A DNA stretch of 64,000 nt from Primulina eburnea. Lineage: Eukaryota; Streptophyta; Magnoliopsida; Lamiales; Gesneriaceae. Below the pieces are notes generated by a model that was given only the letters and a program-made list of their open reading frames with translations, was not told the DNA's origin and made no database searches. This document shows, in pieces, positions 12,007-23,533 of this stretch. Numbering within the stretch: the stretch's first letter is position 1; each line of letters starts with the position of its first letter. The stretch is taken from the NCBI RefSeq assembly GCF_022965805.1, contig NC_133104.1:40840682-40904681 (forward strand). Direction: 5' to 3'. Both the position numbers and the translations under genes were made by a program.

Positions 12007-15000
12007 ATGTCAGGTGTGTGCTTGTTAGCTACTCTTCATTAAATGATTTATTTACACCATCAATACTCGGCCATGGTGCTTTCATATTATAAACGGGCTT
12101 CTGAATCATTCTCACCCCAAACATCATTGTTTGATATGTTAGGCTTTGAAGTACTGGAGCTGAATGATGAAATGAATAATCGGAAATCAGATTATGAAAA
12201 TTCTGAAGATGAAAGAAGGAGATCAAAAAACGGGCCTCTAAAGAAGAAAGCTATAAACGCTTCAAACAAGCTTACACATTCTCTCAAAAAAAGAGGGAAA
12301 AGGAAAGTTGATTTTAGAGTGTCTTCCGTTTCCATTGAGGATGTACGGGACGCAAGAGAGGAGAGTACTGTCTGTGAACTGCGTCAAAAGCTACTTGATA
12401 AGGATTTATTACCAGTTAGACTTGATGATTACCATACTTTGCTGAGGTGAGTCTTTTTTAGCTTTTCTGGTCATCGGCTCCCATCTTCTTTGCACATTGT
12501 AATTTTCACGCGAATATGTTTGATTGTGATATACTGCAATTAAAGGGGCTTCAAACTAAAGCAATTGACTCATAAATAAATTGTAACACTTTTATAGACT
12601 GTAACGTTATAAATTTTTCGTCACTGTTTTCTTTCCTATGTAGTTAGCAAGTTAATTTCCTTGTCGTTGGAGAAACTATGAAAAGAAAAATAAACACGAG
12701 TTTTCAACGTTTCTTTTGATGCTTGAAGTTAAGTTGACTCTTGAATGTGTCGGTTTAATGAGCATACTAGTTTCTATCTCTTGTAAATTCTGAAGAAGCT
12801 TCCAAGAGGTGGGTGTGATCGTTGTAAGATGGGGTGTCCTTTTCCTGGATTCTAAAATCTTCCCTTTTAGAACAAAGATAATAGATAGACGAAAATTCTC
12901 CGTCTCTCATGTCCTTAATTTAATGGAATCCTAGCTTGTTCTATGTTTTTCTGCAATGATGCTTATTGATTTACTCTGACTTTACTAACCCTGATTTCTA
13001 GGTTTTTAAAAGCTAGAGACTTCAACATTGACAAGACAACTAAAATGTGGGAAGAAATGCTTAACTGGAGGAAAAAATTTGGAGCCGACACAATACTGGA
13101 GGTAAATGTATAGCACACAGTAAACTAGGAGACGGAGTTTTAATTTTTGTTTTCATTCCCCAATTTGATCCTGTGCTTGCCATGTGATCGTGATTACCCT
13201 ATGGAACTCTGATTTTTTAACAGAGTGTCTTTGTGATTATAGCACTATGCTGTCATATGTTACATTGTTACCCACCAACTACTGGCTTTCAGGACTTTGA
13301 ATTCGAGGAGCTGGATGAAGTCTTGCAATATTATCCCCAAGGATATCATGGAGTCGATAGAGAAGGAAGACCTGTTTACATTGAAAGGCTTGGAAAAGCT
13401 CACCCTAGCAAACTGATGCGCATCACTTCAATTGAACGATACTTGAAATATCATGTTCAGGAATTTGAAAGGGCTATATATGAGAAGTTCCAAGCTTGTT
13501 CCATTGCTGAAAAGAGAAGAATCTGTTCAACAACTACAGTTTTGGACGTACATGGCCTGGTTTGTCGATTTAACCTTCAAATTTAAGAATTTTGATGTTA
13601 GTTTATACTTTACTTTGAATTACTCATGTGTCAGCTGAATAAAATATTTCCTTCAGTTTGTAGGGTCCAAAATTATTTTTTTAGCCTCAGGATTATTTGT
13701 CATTGTTATTAGATTGTTAACCTGTTGATTGTCCCAAAATACTGAAATTTCTATGGATTTCTTTTTGTTAATAATGAAAGTGCTTTGAGTATATGGTGAT
13801 TCATTTAAAATAATTTCATGGATGGTGACTCTAGGGGGTTAAAAATTTCACACAGACTGCAGCCAGTCTATTAGCAGCCATGGCAAAGATTGACAACAGT
13901 TACTATCCAGAGGTACTTTTGTTCTCTGAAGTCTATTTTGTTTCAAATCAGAAACATCTTTGTCAGACATCAGTAATGATCTATTTGATTTGTGTGTGCC
14001 CAACTTTTTGCAGACACTACATTGCATGTATATTGTTAATGCTGGACCAGGCTTCAAGAAGGTTCTTTGGCCTGCTGCACAGAAGTTTTTGGATGCTAAA
14101 ACTATTGCAAAGATCCGCGTAAAGGATATGCGTAGTTTGTTCAAACATTACTGTCTATTTTCTTTTTACTGCAATTCCATTTAATTGCATGTATTTGTTC
14201 ACTTTGTAACAGGTTTTGGACCCTAAATCTACATGGAAACTACTGGAAATCATCGACCCTAGGTTTACTTGACTCTGTTTCTACCTCAAATATGACTTCC
14301 AATAAAAAAATATCATATGCATCTTTCTTTCTTTTTTTAAAAAAATTTACAGCCAGTTACCTGACTTTTTGGGTGGATCATGCATTTGCAATGTTGAGGG
14401 AGGTTGCCTGAGGTCTAATAAGGGTCCTTGGAATGATCCTGAAGTAATGAAGGTAGATTTACCCCCTTGTCGTTCTTGAACTTGTGACTTACTTTCTTTT
14501 GCAAGGTAGTTCGACTGTCTATTTCTAGCTTGTATATAATGCAGAAGCATCTGTGGGAAGGCAGATATCTCAATTAGCAAATGACCAACAGAAAATTCAC
14601 TCATGCAGTAGGACCCGATCGCTGAAGGTAATAAATGCAACAAATTTGAATTTGGTTCAAGTAAAAACTCCACAATTTACCGATACTGACTGTCTAATTA
14701 TCAGGGGAGAAGCAGTAATACACACATATTTGAATCAGGATCACTTGCTGAGGATCCTTGTTCTCCATCTAGACACGCGGGACCCTTGTCCCCAAGACTG
14801 GACCCTGTTCATGAAGAGGTGAGTTTGATTACGGGAAACTTAAAATTATTAATTTGTTATGATGTTTCCTTGTTTTTTATGTATACTTGTTCCTGCTCCA
14901 CCAACGTCCTTATCATGTGATGTATGGCATGTTTCTCCTATACGCTTGTCACTATCGCACTGGTGGATTGTCCGTGTGTAGTTGCTTGCATTTTTACTCA

Positions 15001-16215
15001 CGTGGATGAAAAATTCTGATTGGTGTAGGCCAGTACATCCGATCCTTGTATCTACTATAGCTGTGATGATTGTTTTAGTTCAGCAGATAAAGATAGTGAC
15101 CATGAACAAGGAGGGGAAAACAAGTTTTTCAATATTGACCGTGTTGGATATTCAAATGGCCATGCAAGACCAAATATTGAAGGTCTGTGTTTTTACAATA
15201 TTATCATACTGGTTTTAAATTACTGTAATTTGATGTATGATATTATTGCTTGGACATTTTTGAAAATGTTCAGTTGGACCGACCATGCATTTTGGCATAG
15301 TTGTTGCATCCATGCTTAAGCCTCTTTTTTCCTTCCATATTTAACACGATACAATTGTTCTACCTTGATGATGTGAGTGGGTAAAGAAATCCAATGTTGA
15401 TAAAGTTGGTTGATAATTCCATATTTTAAGAACATTATTCCATACGATACCCCGTTTCCTGATTGTATTAGGTACTCCAGTCATGAATTGGTTGGAGGCT
15501 ATCCAAGAGAAAATTCTGAAGAGAAGTTTCCGGTGTATGACGAAAACATTAATATCCATCATCATCAAGCTTTTTTCAGTTGCTCGGGATGCGCCCGTCG
15601 AATATTGGAGGAGACAGACATACATACATCCATCCCATATGTTGGAAAATGAACCAGAACCAATTGCTGAGTCGACCATTGGTACGGAAACTGTTAATGA
15701 AGAGGATAGGTTCATTCCATGTGTCCAACGTCTTCAAAGACTGGAAAATTTGTTGGAGCAGATCAACAAGAAGCCTGCTGAAATTCCACAAGACAAGGAG
15801 CAAATGCTTGAACAATCGCTGGATCGGATCAAATCTGTCGAAGTTGACCTTGAAAAGACAAAGCGGGTAAAGGTCATGCTTTATTTACTGAAAGATTCTA
15901 GAATAAACGAATTGACCCATTCTTGTGTTTGTTCCAGTTAATACAAGCTACAGTGATAAAACAGCTCGAGATTACCGAGTTGCTGGAGAATATACGGGAA
16001 ACCAGATTCCACGTAAGTAATTTGTCCAAGCAGAGTAAACTTTTAATCATCATTCTCGATCCCTGTCCCCTCCCTCCTCCCATCATCACATGTTCAAGGA
16101 TACATCTATTTTTCCTTTCTCTTGTCTTTTAGTACGTTTAAACTTCTGTCATTGCCAAATCATCTTTAAGCAATATTGAACTTTCATTTCGCAGAGGCGC
16201 AGATTGTTCTGTTAA
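12007..16215 (+). CDS. SEC14-like phosphatidylinositol/phosphatidylcholine transfer protein (SFH13 type)
   Basis: Fourteen coding exons: 12007-12013, 12143-12446, 13002-13101, 13293-13559, 13835-13912, 14014-14118, 14213-14262, 14353-14452, 14529-14627, 14705-14818, 15029-15182, 15472-15866, 15938-16012 and 16195-16215. They sum to 1869 nt, or 622 aa, the size of Arabidopsis SFH13 as I recall it. The start gives [20 protein letters not shown], matching the MSG... start of that protein. Order of parts: basic [29 protein letters not shown]-lobe with [12 protein letters not shown]; lipid-binding SEC14 domain from about residue 138 to 330 ([51 protein letters not shown]); a variable linker; and a C-terminal coiled coil ([32 protein letters not shown]) ending RRRRLFC. 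The family exchanges phosphatidylinositol and phosphatidylcholine and links lipid signalling to membrane traffic; the long C-terminal part is the nodulin-like module. Exon structure is by eye but the frame closes throughout. Confidence 0.93.
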
Positions 16216-18403
16216 GTTGGCCAGATATGAATTCAACTCCACAGCAGGTAGCCATATTTTGGCATTAAGAACCATAGCTCATTTGTGCGAGGACCTGGAA
16301 ATAGCACCTTCTTACATTTTTCCTGCCTGAGGTGTCTTTTTCCACACCGTTGCAACGTAGCTAAGCTGAAGAAAATCTTTACACACATCATTACTTTTAT
16401 TAGTAAAGAATCAATAATTTGTTTTCAGTTGCATGCCCTTGGGCCATGCACATGGTACTGTATAGTGAGCATAGTCCGATGTAAATAAACTCTTGAAATG
16501 AGTAAAGAAATATTTATTGGGATATGGGTAGAGGTTGAAAGACTTGATTTTAGTTTCTTTTCTGTAATGTTGATGGAATCATATTACACCATTCATTTGT
16601 TTACGTTGACCTAGTGCAATCAGGCCTTTCTTGGAGTTCTTCAATTCATGTTCGTTGGAATTTTATGCTTTTTTGTTACCTTCTTCAGGCATGAACCTCT
16701 TAGGTTTTGTTGATTGTGCCTTTTGTGCAATGTTGCAAGTATCGTTTCAATTCTGGTAACTTTTTATTGACATCGTTTCGTGTTTGAACTTGTATTGTTT
16801 CGTGTGTTGATTATATTTTACTCTTATGTTTTATGACGGACTCGTTATCACTTGTCAGTATTCAATGGGTAGAGGATGTTAATGTCAAGTATTTAGAGCT
16901 AAAGCCCGGTTCTGAAGTCATGATTGAAATTCGAAAGCTGAAGCACCGGTCGAGGAACTAATAAGAAAAATCTCATTTCTTTAAATCGGGGTTGGGTTCT
17001 GATTGAACTATTAACGATAATAGTTTTTTATTTAAATTCTCTTCGTATAGAAACAGCTCATCTATTCGAGTTGAATTTTGTAATGTTCTTCAAATCTTAG
17101 ATTAAAAACATTACGCCGGGGTTATTTATGGAAGAAAAAAAAACTGGGTGCGTAGGGAAATCAGATTCGGTTCAAGTAGATTGAATTCTGTTGTGTTGGA
17201 AACTTGGATCGATTTACAAGGTTACTCTTCCTGGAACCTGCTGGCACCAGCCCATTAAAGAAAAGTAGCAAGCCTTTTTGGTCGGAAACTACCAATTCCA
17301 TCTTACCTATAACAAATAAAGAGTGAGTAAATAACCTACTCATAATTAGCTGACATCATTAATTTGCGTAGAATATTCTATTTATATAGTTAGATGGAAA
17401 GATAATTTTACAGTTATCATTAATTCATAATTTCACCTGTTGCATACGAACAAAGTCTTGGCAGAATTAATGTTTGTGTTTTCTGCAATTTTACAAAGAT
17501 TTTATTATATTTAATAATTTAAAATATGCCATTTAATTTATCTAGCTTGTGGTGCACTTCAATATATTTTAAATCAAGTTGTTGATGGTATCAAGGGAAT
17601 TAGAAAAAAACATGCATTTCGATATTTAGAGTTTTTTTTTTTTTTAATTTGAAAACGAATAGGATGGATTTTTAAAAATAATATACATATTAGTCAAAAT
17701 AACAACCAACTCGTTCATATTTAGGTTTTTCAACATTGGAATTTCAAGATGAATAAGTTAACTCAAAGAAATTTTCAGACTAGTTTATTTCAACTGTATT
17801 TGTATAATTTTCACGGCTTTCAACTAATAATTGGTAACTTGTACGTTCCCTATGATCTTAGGGATCAATGATTCGAAATAACAGTTTTCTTGATTAAATA
17901 TAATATAAAAACGTCCCCCCTTGGATTTGTTTCGATCTATTCGTGCAGGTACTGTCTGCACGGATAATGAACGATCCTGATGACTCTAAATGATTCGGAC
18001 TCACTTCATAATGAAAAAAAAATGACTCAAAAAAATTCGAGTAATTGGATCGACGTGTGCGAACAGTGCCCGCAAGAGTACCTTGAAGGTTTACCTGCTC
18101 AAAGAGGAATTGACTTCACCCTTTTCGGCGTCGAAAACTGGCACCTCGCTGTGTGCTTTCCATGTTTTCTTACCTGCCCACACACCACACCTACATTTAA
18201 CATATTCAGTTACGGCAGGTAGATACTTGGCTAGATTCTTTCCAAGCTACTGCACAATCGGAGATCTGGTTCGTAATTGTCGGAATTCAGCTCTCGGGAG
18301 ATTTTTCTGGGGTTTTATGCACGATTTGTACCTGAAATCTGTGTAGTTTATGTTGATGACCGTGTATCTTAGTAAGAATCGATTAAATTATACCCCGCGA
18401 ATA
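16216..18403 (+). other. 3' UTR of SEC14-like gene and upstream region of the LORELEI-like gene
   Basis: No coding region was recognised. A 3' UTR intron is possible (donor after CCACAGCAG near 16248, acceptor CTTGTCAG near 16858), but this is speculative. From about 17400 the DNA is A+T-rich with a 13-base T run near 17633. Short open frames at 17980-18346 lie in what should be the promoter or leader of the next gene and show no family signature. Confidence 0.4.
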
Positions 18404-19946
18404 ATGGGTTCGTGTCAGATGAATTGTTGTTTGGTTTTTGTTCTTTGTTTGTCTCTTTTCACTGCCCTCTCAGCCTCCACTTTCATTTCAGGTTTGTGAG
18501 TTTCTGTTCATCAATCCAATTTTTTAATGGATTTTCTTTTTAAGTGCTAATGGTCTGTTTGTTTTTGTTAACTTGATGCAGATGGTATATTTGGATCTCA
18601 AATTTTAAGTGAGAGGAGGCTTCTTCAGGCAAAGAAACGTACGATTCTTATATTTTCTTGACCTTTTTCGCCTTCTCACTTGATAAATCTATTACAGGTT
18701 GAGATTATTTGGTACAAATGAAAATCTTGAAATATGATGCTTTGCTTTTCTTCTTTTTTTAAAAAAAAATCCCATGATATATGCGCTGGTAAAGATCTAA
18801 GATTCTTAGTACTTCAACCGCTAAATGATTGAACTTGATTTAGAAAAATGAAAGTACAATGGGCATTGGCCTTGTACTAGAAAAATTTCAAGTTGTTTTC
18901 AACTTTCACTTTCAGCTGGAGGAGCTTAGGCGATACAGTAGTAAACGGGCCTTGGTATTGGATTATTAATAGTTTGTGTTAATGGGCTATGGCATCTAAA
19001 TATATTTTGTTAGTAAATTTCAGGACTTATATTGATACTTTCTTGAAATAGTGGTGTCTTGTCTTTGGAAACGAATTACCAATAACCATAAGCAGCGTAG
19101 CAAGGCAATGTCTTGTCGTCTCAAGGAAAAAAGTTTTAATAAAAATGAAGCTGTCGCTCTTCCCACATTACAGTAGCCATTTTTCTTGCTTCCAAAACCC
19201 TATAATTTCCAACAGTTTTTGGGAATTAGGCTGAGTGTGGCCCTCTTCTTCATTTGTTTACACTTCAATTTATGGTAGTTCATCTTGAGACTGAAGAATT
19301 TTGGTGCTACTAAGATTTGGTAATGGCTCTGAGTACTGGTAGATGGTTTCGTGCAAGTATTGCAAGATACTTTTGTCAAGTGATTCTCATCATTCCTGTT
19401 AGTTTCAGCATATTGCTAGGTATATGAACCGATAGACCAACACGATCACCGTATTACAATCCAAATTTACAAACTATGATTTGATTTTATCTTAAATATT
19501 AATGATATCAGAAAAGCTCAATATATTAATGTTTGAGCTGATTGGTTAGTTTATATTTGGTTTCCTCAGCTTGCCCTGACAACTTTGAGTTCCAGAACTA
19601 CACCATCATCACCAGCAAGTGCAAGGGACCCCAATACCCGCCCAACCTATGCTGTCCGGCATTTAAAGATTTTTCCTGTCCATTTGCCGATCATTTGAAT
19701 GACCTATCAAATGATTGTGCATCTACCATGTTCAGCTATATTAATCTTTATGGAAAGTACCCACCAGGTCTATTTGCCAGCGAGTGCCGAGAAGGGAAGC
19801 TGGGCCTAGAATGCCCTGCAGTATCACCATCAGCTTCACTGTCCGATAAATTTGCTAATGCAAATGGCAGTTGTAGAATGTCTGAACTTTTTCCAATGCT
19901 GTTTCTTCTAGCTGCTTTCCTTGTGTTGTCAATGCAGCTCATTTAA
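18404..19946 (+). CDS. LORELEI-like GPI-anchored protein
   Basis: Three exons, 18404-18491, 18582-18638 and 19570-19946, in frame, giving 173 aa. The first exon is a signal peptide (MGSCQMNCCLVFVLCLSLFT, then ALSAS). The conserved cysteine domain includes CPDNFEFQNYTIITSKCKGP, YPPNLCCPAFKDFSCPFADH, DCASTMFSYINLYGKYPPGL and FASECREGKLGLEC, very close to Arabidopsis LLG1. A hydrophobic tail (LFPMLFLLAAFLVLSMQLI) is the GPI-addition signal, with candidate omega-site residues in the ANANGS stretch. LLG1-type proteins act at the plasma membrane as co-receptors and chaperones of FERONIA-class receptor kinases with RALF peptides. Intron 2 is about 0.9 kb. A second ATG six codons downstream is a weaker start. 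Confidence 0.93.
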
Positions 19947-20388
19947 AGAGTTTCCACGTGTACTTAGTTCTCTCGTAACTTCATTCGATATTTTTCTTTG
20001 TAATGATTTCTCTTATGCCTTCCACGTTTCGTTGTCTCCAGTATTCATTTTAGCCGAGAGATCTCATTCCTCAAATCCGATGTTCATTGTTCTATAAGAA
20101 ATTATGAGAAGAATTCGATTTTTCGTGATGTACAAGTGCAGTTGTCTCCAATGATTCATCTCATGCAGTTGCGATGTGATTTAGGATTGTTTGGTCCTTG
20201 TTTCTAGTTATGATATTGATGCGTAAATTGATTATGGGGAAAAAAGATACGATCAACAGTGGCTTTAAGATTGCAGGAGCCCAAGTTCATGGATCATGCT
20301 TGATGTTTTTACGTGGATTTGTTTTAAGATATACATACATGCATACAATATTAATTTTTACTATGCCAAAAGAATATTTGAATACTAG

Positions 20389-20545
20389 GCAAAAATTTGT
20401 GTGAGACGTTCTCACAGGTCGTATTTTGTGAGACGAATATCTTATTTGGGTTATCCATAAAAAATTATTACTTTTTATTCTTAAAATATTACTTTTTATT
20501 TGAAATATCGATAGAGTTGATCCATCTCATTATAAAAACCTACTT
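20389..20545 (-). repeat. GTGAGAC interspersed repeat, copy B
   Basis: Reverse orientation: begins GCAAAAATTTGTGTGAGACG, continues CGTATTTTGTGAGACGAATA and ATCTTATTTGGGTTATCCAT, and ends ATCCATCTCATTATAAAAAC. Same block order as the other copies, read backwards. Confidence 0.8.
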
Positions 20546-21320
20546 TAAATGCTACGTACGGTAAGATGAGATGGACCTCGGGAGTAAATACTTGTGGGGG
20601 GAGAGTTGGGAAAAATTATATTTAGTTATTTATTTGCTATAAAAGACAACTTTCATTTATACATAATATTTTGGCTTTACGTGAATGAATCTACCACCAT
20701 ACGGTTAATTTAGTTTATCAGTAAATTTTCTTTTTTTAAGTTTTGAGGTTTTTTTTTCCCCTCTCTCTCTCTCTCTCCATATTTTAAGCAACATAGAAGT
20801 GTGCCAAATAGGACCGGGGCGGTTTAGACTTGGTCAAGTGAGTTAACAAGTGAGTCCGGGATGAAGTTGGGGTTTGATGGAGTCGTCCATATGCATGTAC
20901 ATGTATTTATAATATTAAAAATCTATTTTTATTTATTTATTAAAAAACTTATATCTTAATTTCTAATTTTAGCCTGGAATATTGAAATAATTTTATTTTA
21001 TAAATATGAGTTTAAAATGAAATATATATAATTATGATTTTTATTTTGTTATATGTTGAATATAAAGTAATAGACTTTTAACTTGTAATAATATTTATTA
21101 TTAATATAAAATTAGAAAATATAATTTTAGCAAATTTAATCCAAATTGGACTCAGGCGGGTTTGTAGAACGGGTCTAAAGTGAGCGGAACGGGGTGGTCA
21201 AACTCTCCCCACCCGTTATGTTGCCATCCCTATTTTCCGGTCTTATAAATAATTTTATATATTGAAATTAAAAAAAATAAAATTTATCCTTTTAATTCAA
21301 AAATAAAAATAAAATAAATC

Positions 21321-21330
21321 TCGCAAAAAG
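21321..21330 (-). terminator. Pol III oligo-T terminator of tRNA-Trp
   Basis: On the minus strand a run of five T (plus-strand aaaaa at 21325-21329) lies about 25 bases beyond the tRNA 3' end, as expected for RNA polymerase III termination. Confidence 0.7.
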
Positions 21331-21354
21331 GAGACCCGTTTGGGATCGGGAGAT

Positions 21355-21426
21355 TGAACCCGACGTGAATCGAACACGCAACCTTCTGATCTGGAGTCAG
21401 ACGCGCTACCATTGCGCCACGGATCC
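21355..21426 (-). tRNA. tRNA-Trp (anticodon CCA)
   Basis: A 72-nt tRNA read on the minus strand, starting GGATCCGTGGCGCAATGGTA and ending GTTCGATTCACGTCGGGTTC plus A. The acceptor arm is formed by GGATCCG at the 5' end with a 3' strand that pairs through G-U and G-C pairs. The D arm GGCGCAATGGTAGCGC, the anticodon loop CTCCAGA (CCA complementary to plus positions 21392-21394) and the T arm GTTCGATTC are all present. No intron. CCA is not encoded, as normal for plant nuclear tRNAs. Sequence matches the standard plant nuclear tRNA-Trp, so it is probably functional. It is transcribed away from PSAG, about 250 bp from that gene's ATG. Confidence 0.95.
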
Positions 21427-21499
21427 CAAGGTGACAATTCTTAGTCGAAATTGTACAACTATTAATTAAAAATCACGAATTCACGTCAAATGATCCATT

Positions 21500-21674
21500 A
21501 GCAACCAATAACATAGAGCCAACTCACCATCCAAAATCTCGCTTCCTCCTCACAAAATCCATTTCTTTCTTCCACAAATCTCTTCCCAACATATAAGCCT
21601 CATCTTATCTTCCTCATATCCAATTCCCATTTTTCAACCAAATTTCGAGAGAGGCTTCAATATCTTCTCCAAGC
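21500..21674 (+). promoter_or_regulatory. Core promoter and leader of PSAG
   Basis: A CCAAT word (caaccaataac, about 21501-21511) is followed by the TATA-like ATATAAG at 21591-21597. Transcription would then start near 21620-21630, leaving a leader of about 50 bases before the ATG at 21675. The leader is rich in pyrimidines (TCTTCC repeats), as is common for nuclear photosynthesis genes. Confidence 0.55.
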
Positions 21675-22115
21675 ATGGCCTCCACTCTCTTCTCCACTCC
21701 AACTTTCCAAGGTCTCAGAACCCTCAACAAGCCCACAGACTTCAAGCCCACCTGCGCCTCTTTCCTCTGCCGCCCTCTCACCACCAAGAAACGTTGCAGT
21801 AGCCTCGCCGTCAAGGCTGAGCTCAACCCGTCTATAGTAATCAGTCTGAGCACCGGCCTCTCTCTCTTCCTAGGCAGGTTCGTGTTCTTCTCCTTCCAGA
21901 GGGAAAACGTGGCCAAACAGGTACCGGAGCAGAACGGGGCCTCCCACTTCGAGGCTGGCGATGAACGCGCCAAGGAATACGTCAGCCTTCTCAAATCCAA
22001 CGACCCCGTCGGATTCAACATTGTCGATGTTCTTGCCTGGGGTTCTCTTGGACACATTGTTGCGTACTACATTCTTGCCACTTCTTCCAATGGATACGAT
22101 CCCAGTTTCTTCTAG
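21675..22115 (+). CDS. PSAG: Photosystem I reaction centre subunit V (PsaG)
   Basis: A single exon of 146 aa, in line with other plant PsaG precursors. Residues 1-48 are a serine/threonine-rich, basic chloroplast transit peptide ending AVKA. The mature protein begins [20 protein letters not shown] and has 98 residues. Two membrane spans are visible (about 52-72 and 118-138), separated by the stromal loop FQRENVAKQ ... [19 protein letters not shown]. It ends [10 protein letters not shown], the invariant tail of the family. PsaG sits at the edge of photosystem I near PsaB and the Lhca1 antenna and stabilises the complex in the thylakoid membrane. Light regulation is expected from its role but not shown by a specific motif here. 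Confidence 0.98.
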   Translation: MASTLFSTPTFQGLRTLNKPTDFKPTCASFLCRPLTTKKRCSSLAVKAELNPSIVISLSTGLSLFLGRFVFFSFQRENVAKQVPEQNGASHFEAGDERAKEYVSLLKSNDPVGFNIVDVLAWGSLGHIVAYYILATSSNGYDPSFF

Positions 22116-23533
22116 GAAAAGGGTCTTTTCTGCATTAGTGTATATCTGGCAATCTATTTCAATTATTATTATTTTTGGTTGGAACTTTTGATCTTAATTT
22201 GTGTAGTTTTACTGGAATTTTGTGTTTGAATTTCATCTGATTCTTGTAATTTAGTTGTTCAATATATAACACAAACTTCTCCTCCTTATCTGTATTGGAA
22301 TTCAATCTAGCATTCTTGAAACTATACAATCTTTGTTCTGTAGGCTTATAGCTCAAATTAAACGATTTGCAGAAGATCATGTTGAAAATTTACAGTTCTT
22401 TTCGACAAAGTAGAAATAAAGATTAAACAGCTTCTCTAAACCCCTCTAATTTAATGGTTGGAAATACAGTTCTTATGTAATTGTTACAATAGTTTTAACT
22501 TTGAATCATGATTAAGATTTAACAAACTGCAGCATTTCTTAATGTAACCATCCACCTTTTTTTCCCACTTATGTAAAAAATGTGAATATATTATATCATT
22601 TGAAAATATATAATATAATAAATAAAATGTACCAAAATTGTACAATCATATTTGTATGTAATAATCATTTTAACTATACTATATAAATCAATTAATATGA
22701 ATTTCAAGGGCAGAATGTCAAATAAAAGTCACTCAAACGGCACCTCCTTTAATTTTTGTTCCTTGCCTTCATTTTCTTACTGTAGCAAACGAAGTGAGCT
22801 AGTTTAGGAATTTTTTAAGTCGTTTCGAAAAATATTTGATTTGTATTCAAGTTTTTAAATCGAATTCGAACATACTAGATATCTTTTTCGAGCCGGATCT
22901 TAGTTCAAATTATTTTATTTGATAATTCATGTTAGTGAATTTTAATGTTTTATCAATATAATATAATTATATATTAAAATAAATAAATTTGGAATAATTC
23001 AAATAAATTGTGAATATGTTCGAAGATTTTTAGCCATGTTTGAACTCCAATACTAATTGCTTCATTGGACCCAAAAAATTTAAAATTATTGAGTTTTAAA
23101 TCTAGTTCGAATTCAAATAAAATTGCGAACTGAACTCGAGCTTTAACTTTTGAGTAAGTCTATTGTAAAACGGTCTCATGAATCTTTATAACGAGTCAAC
23201 TCTATCGATATCCACGATCAAAAGTAATACCCTCAACATAAAAAGTAATGATTTTTCATAGATGACTCAAGTAAGATCCGTCTCACAAAATACGACTCGT
23301 GATTGTCTTAAACAAATTTTTGTGTGTCAACTTTTTTTATCATATGCTATTCAGTTCGTCTATAGCCTACCTCTATAGACTATATATATCAACTTTTAAC
23401 AATTTCAAGGATGAAAAAAAATTCAAATTAATATAATGAAATTCTTGGGGAAATCCAATTATAACTCTTTAAAACTCTTGTTGGGAGAAGATTGATTTCA
23501 GTTTGATGCATAATTTTTACCTCTCGTACTAAA
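22116..23533. other. Intergenic region between PSAG and the ARID-HMG gene
   Basis: PSAG 3' UTR followed by A+T-rich sequence without a gene. One forward GTGAGAC repeat copy lies at 23152-23328. The sequence just before 23534 is probably the leader of the ARID-HMG gene. Confidence 0.5.
23152..23328 (+). repeat. GTGAGAC interspersed repeat, copy C
   Basis: Forward orientation and diverged: GTAAAACGGTCTCATGAATC, GATATCCACGATCAAAAGTA, then TCCGTCTCACAAAATACGAC and a terminal AAACAAATTTTTGTG. It is flanked by AACTTTT on both sides (23145-23151 and 23329-23335), a possible eroded target duplication. Confidence 0.75.

Larger units (their letters stand above)
19947..21354. other. Intergenic region between LORELEI-like gene and tRNA-Trp
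   Basis: Starts with the 3' UTR of the upstream gene. Holds one reverse-orientation GTGAGAC repeat (about 20389-20545), a (CT)n run at 20760-20777, and otherwise A+T-rich sequence. No gene was found. Confidence 0.5.

Noticed and set aside
12043..12142. ATG at 12043 as the start of the SEC14-like protein
   Set aside because: It would add residues with no counterpart in the family; the splice from ATGTCAG at 12013 to 12143 gives the family-typical MSG N-terminus.
17980..18346. Overlapping open frames before the LORELEI-like gene
   Set aside because: They end before the signal-peptide ATG at 18404, and no family match was seen; probably promoter or leader sequence.
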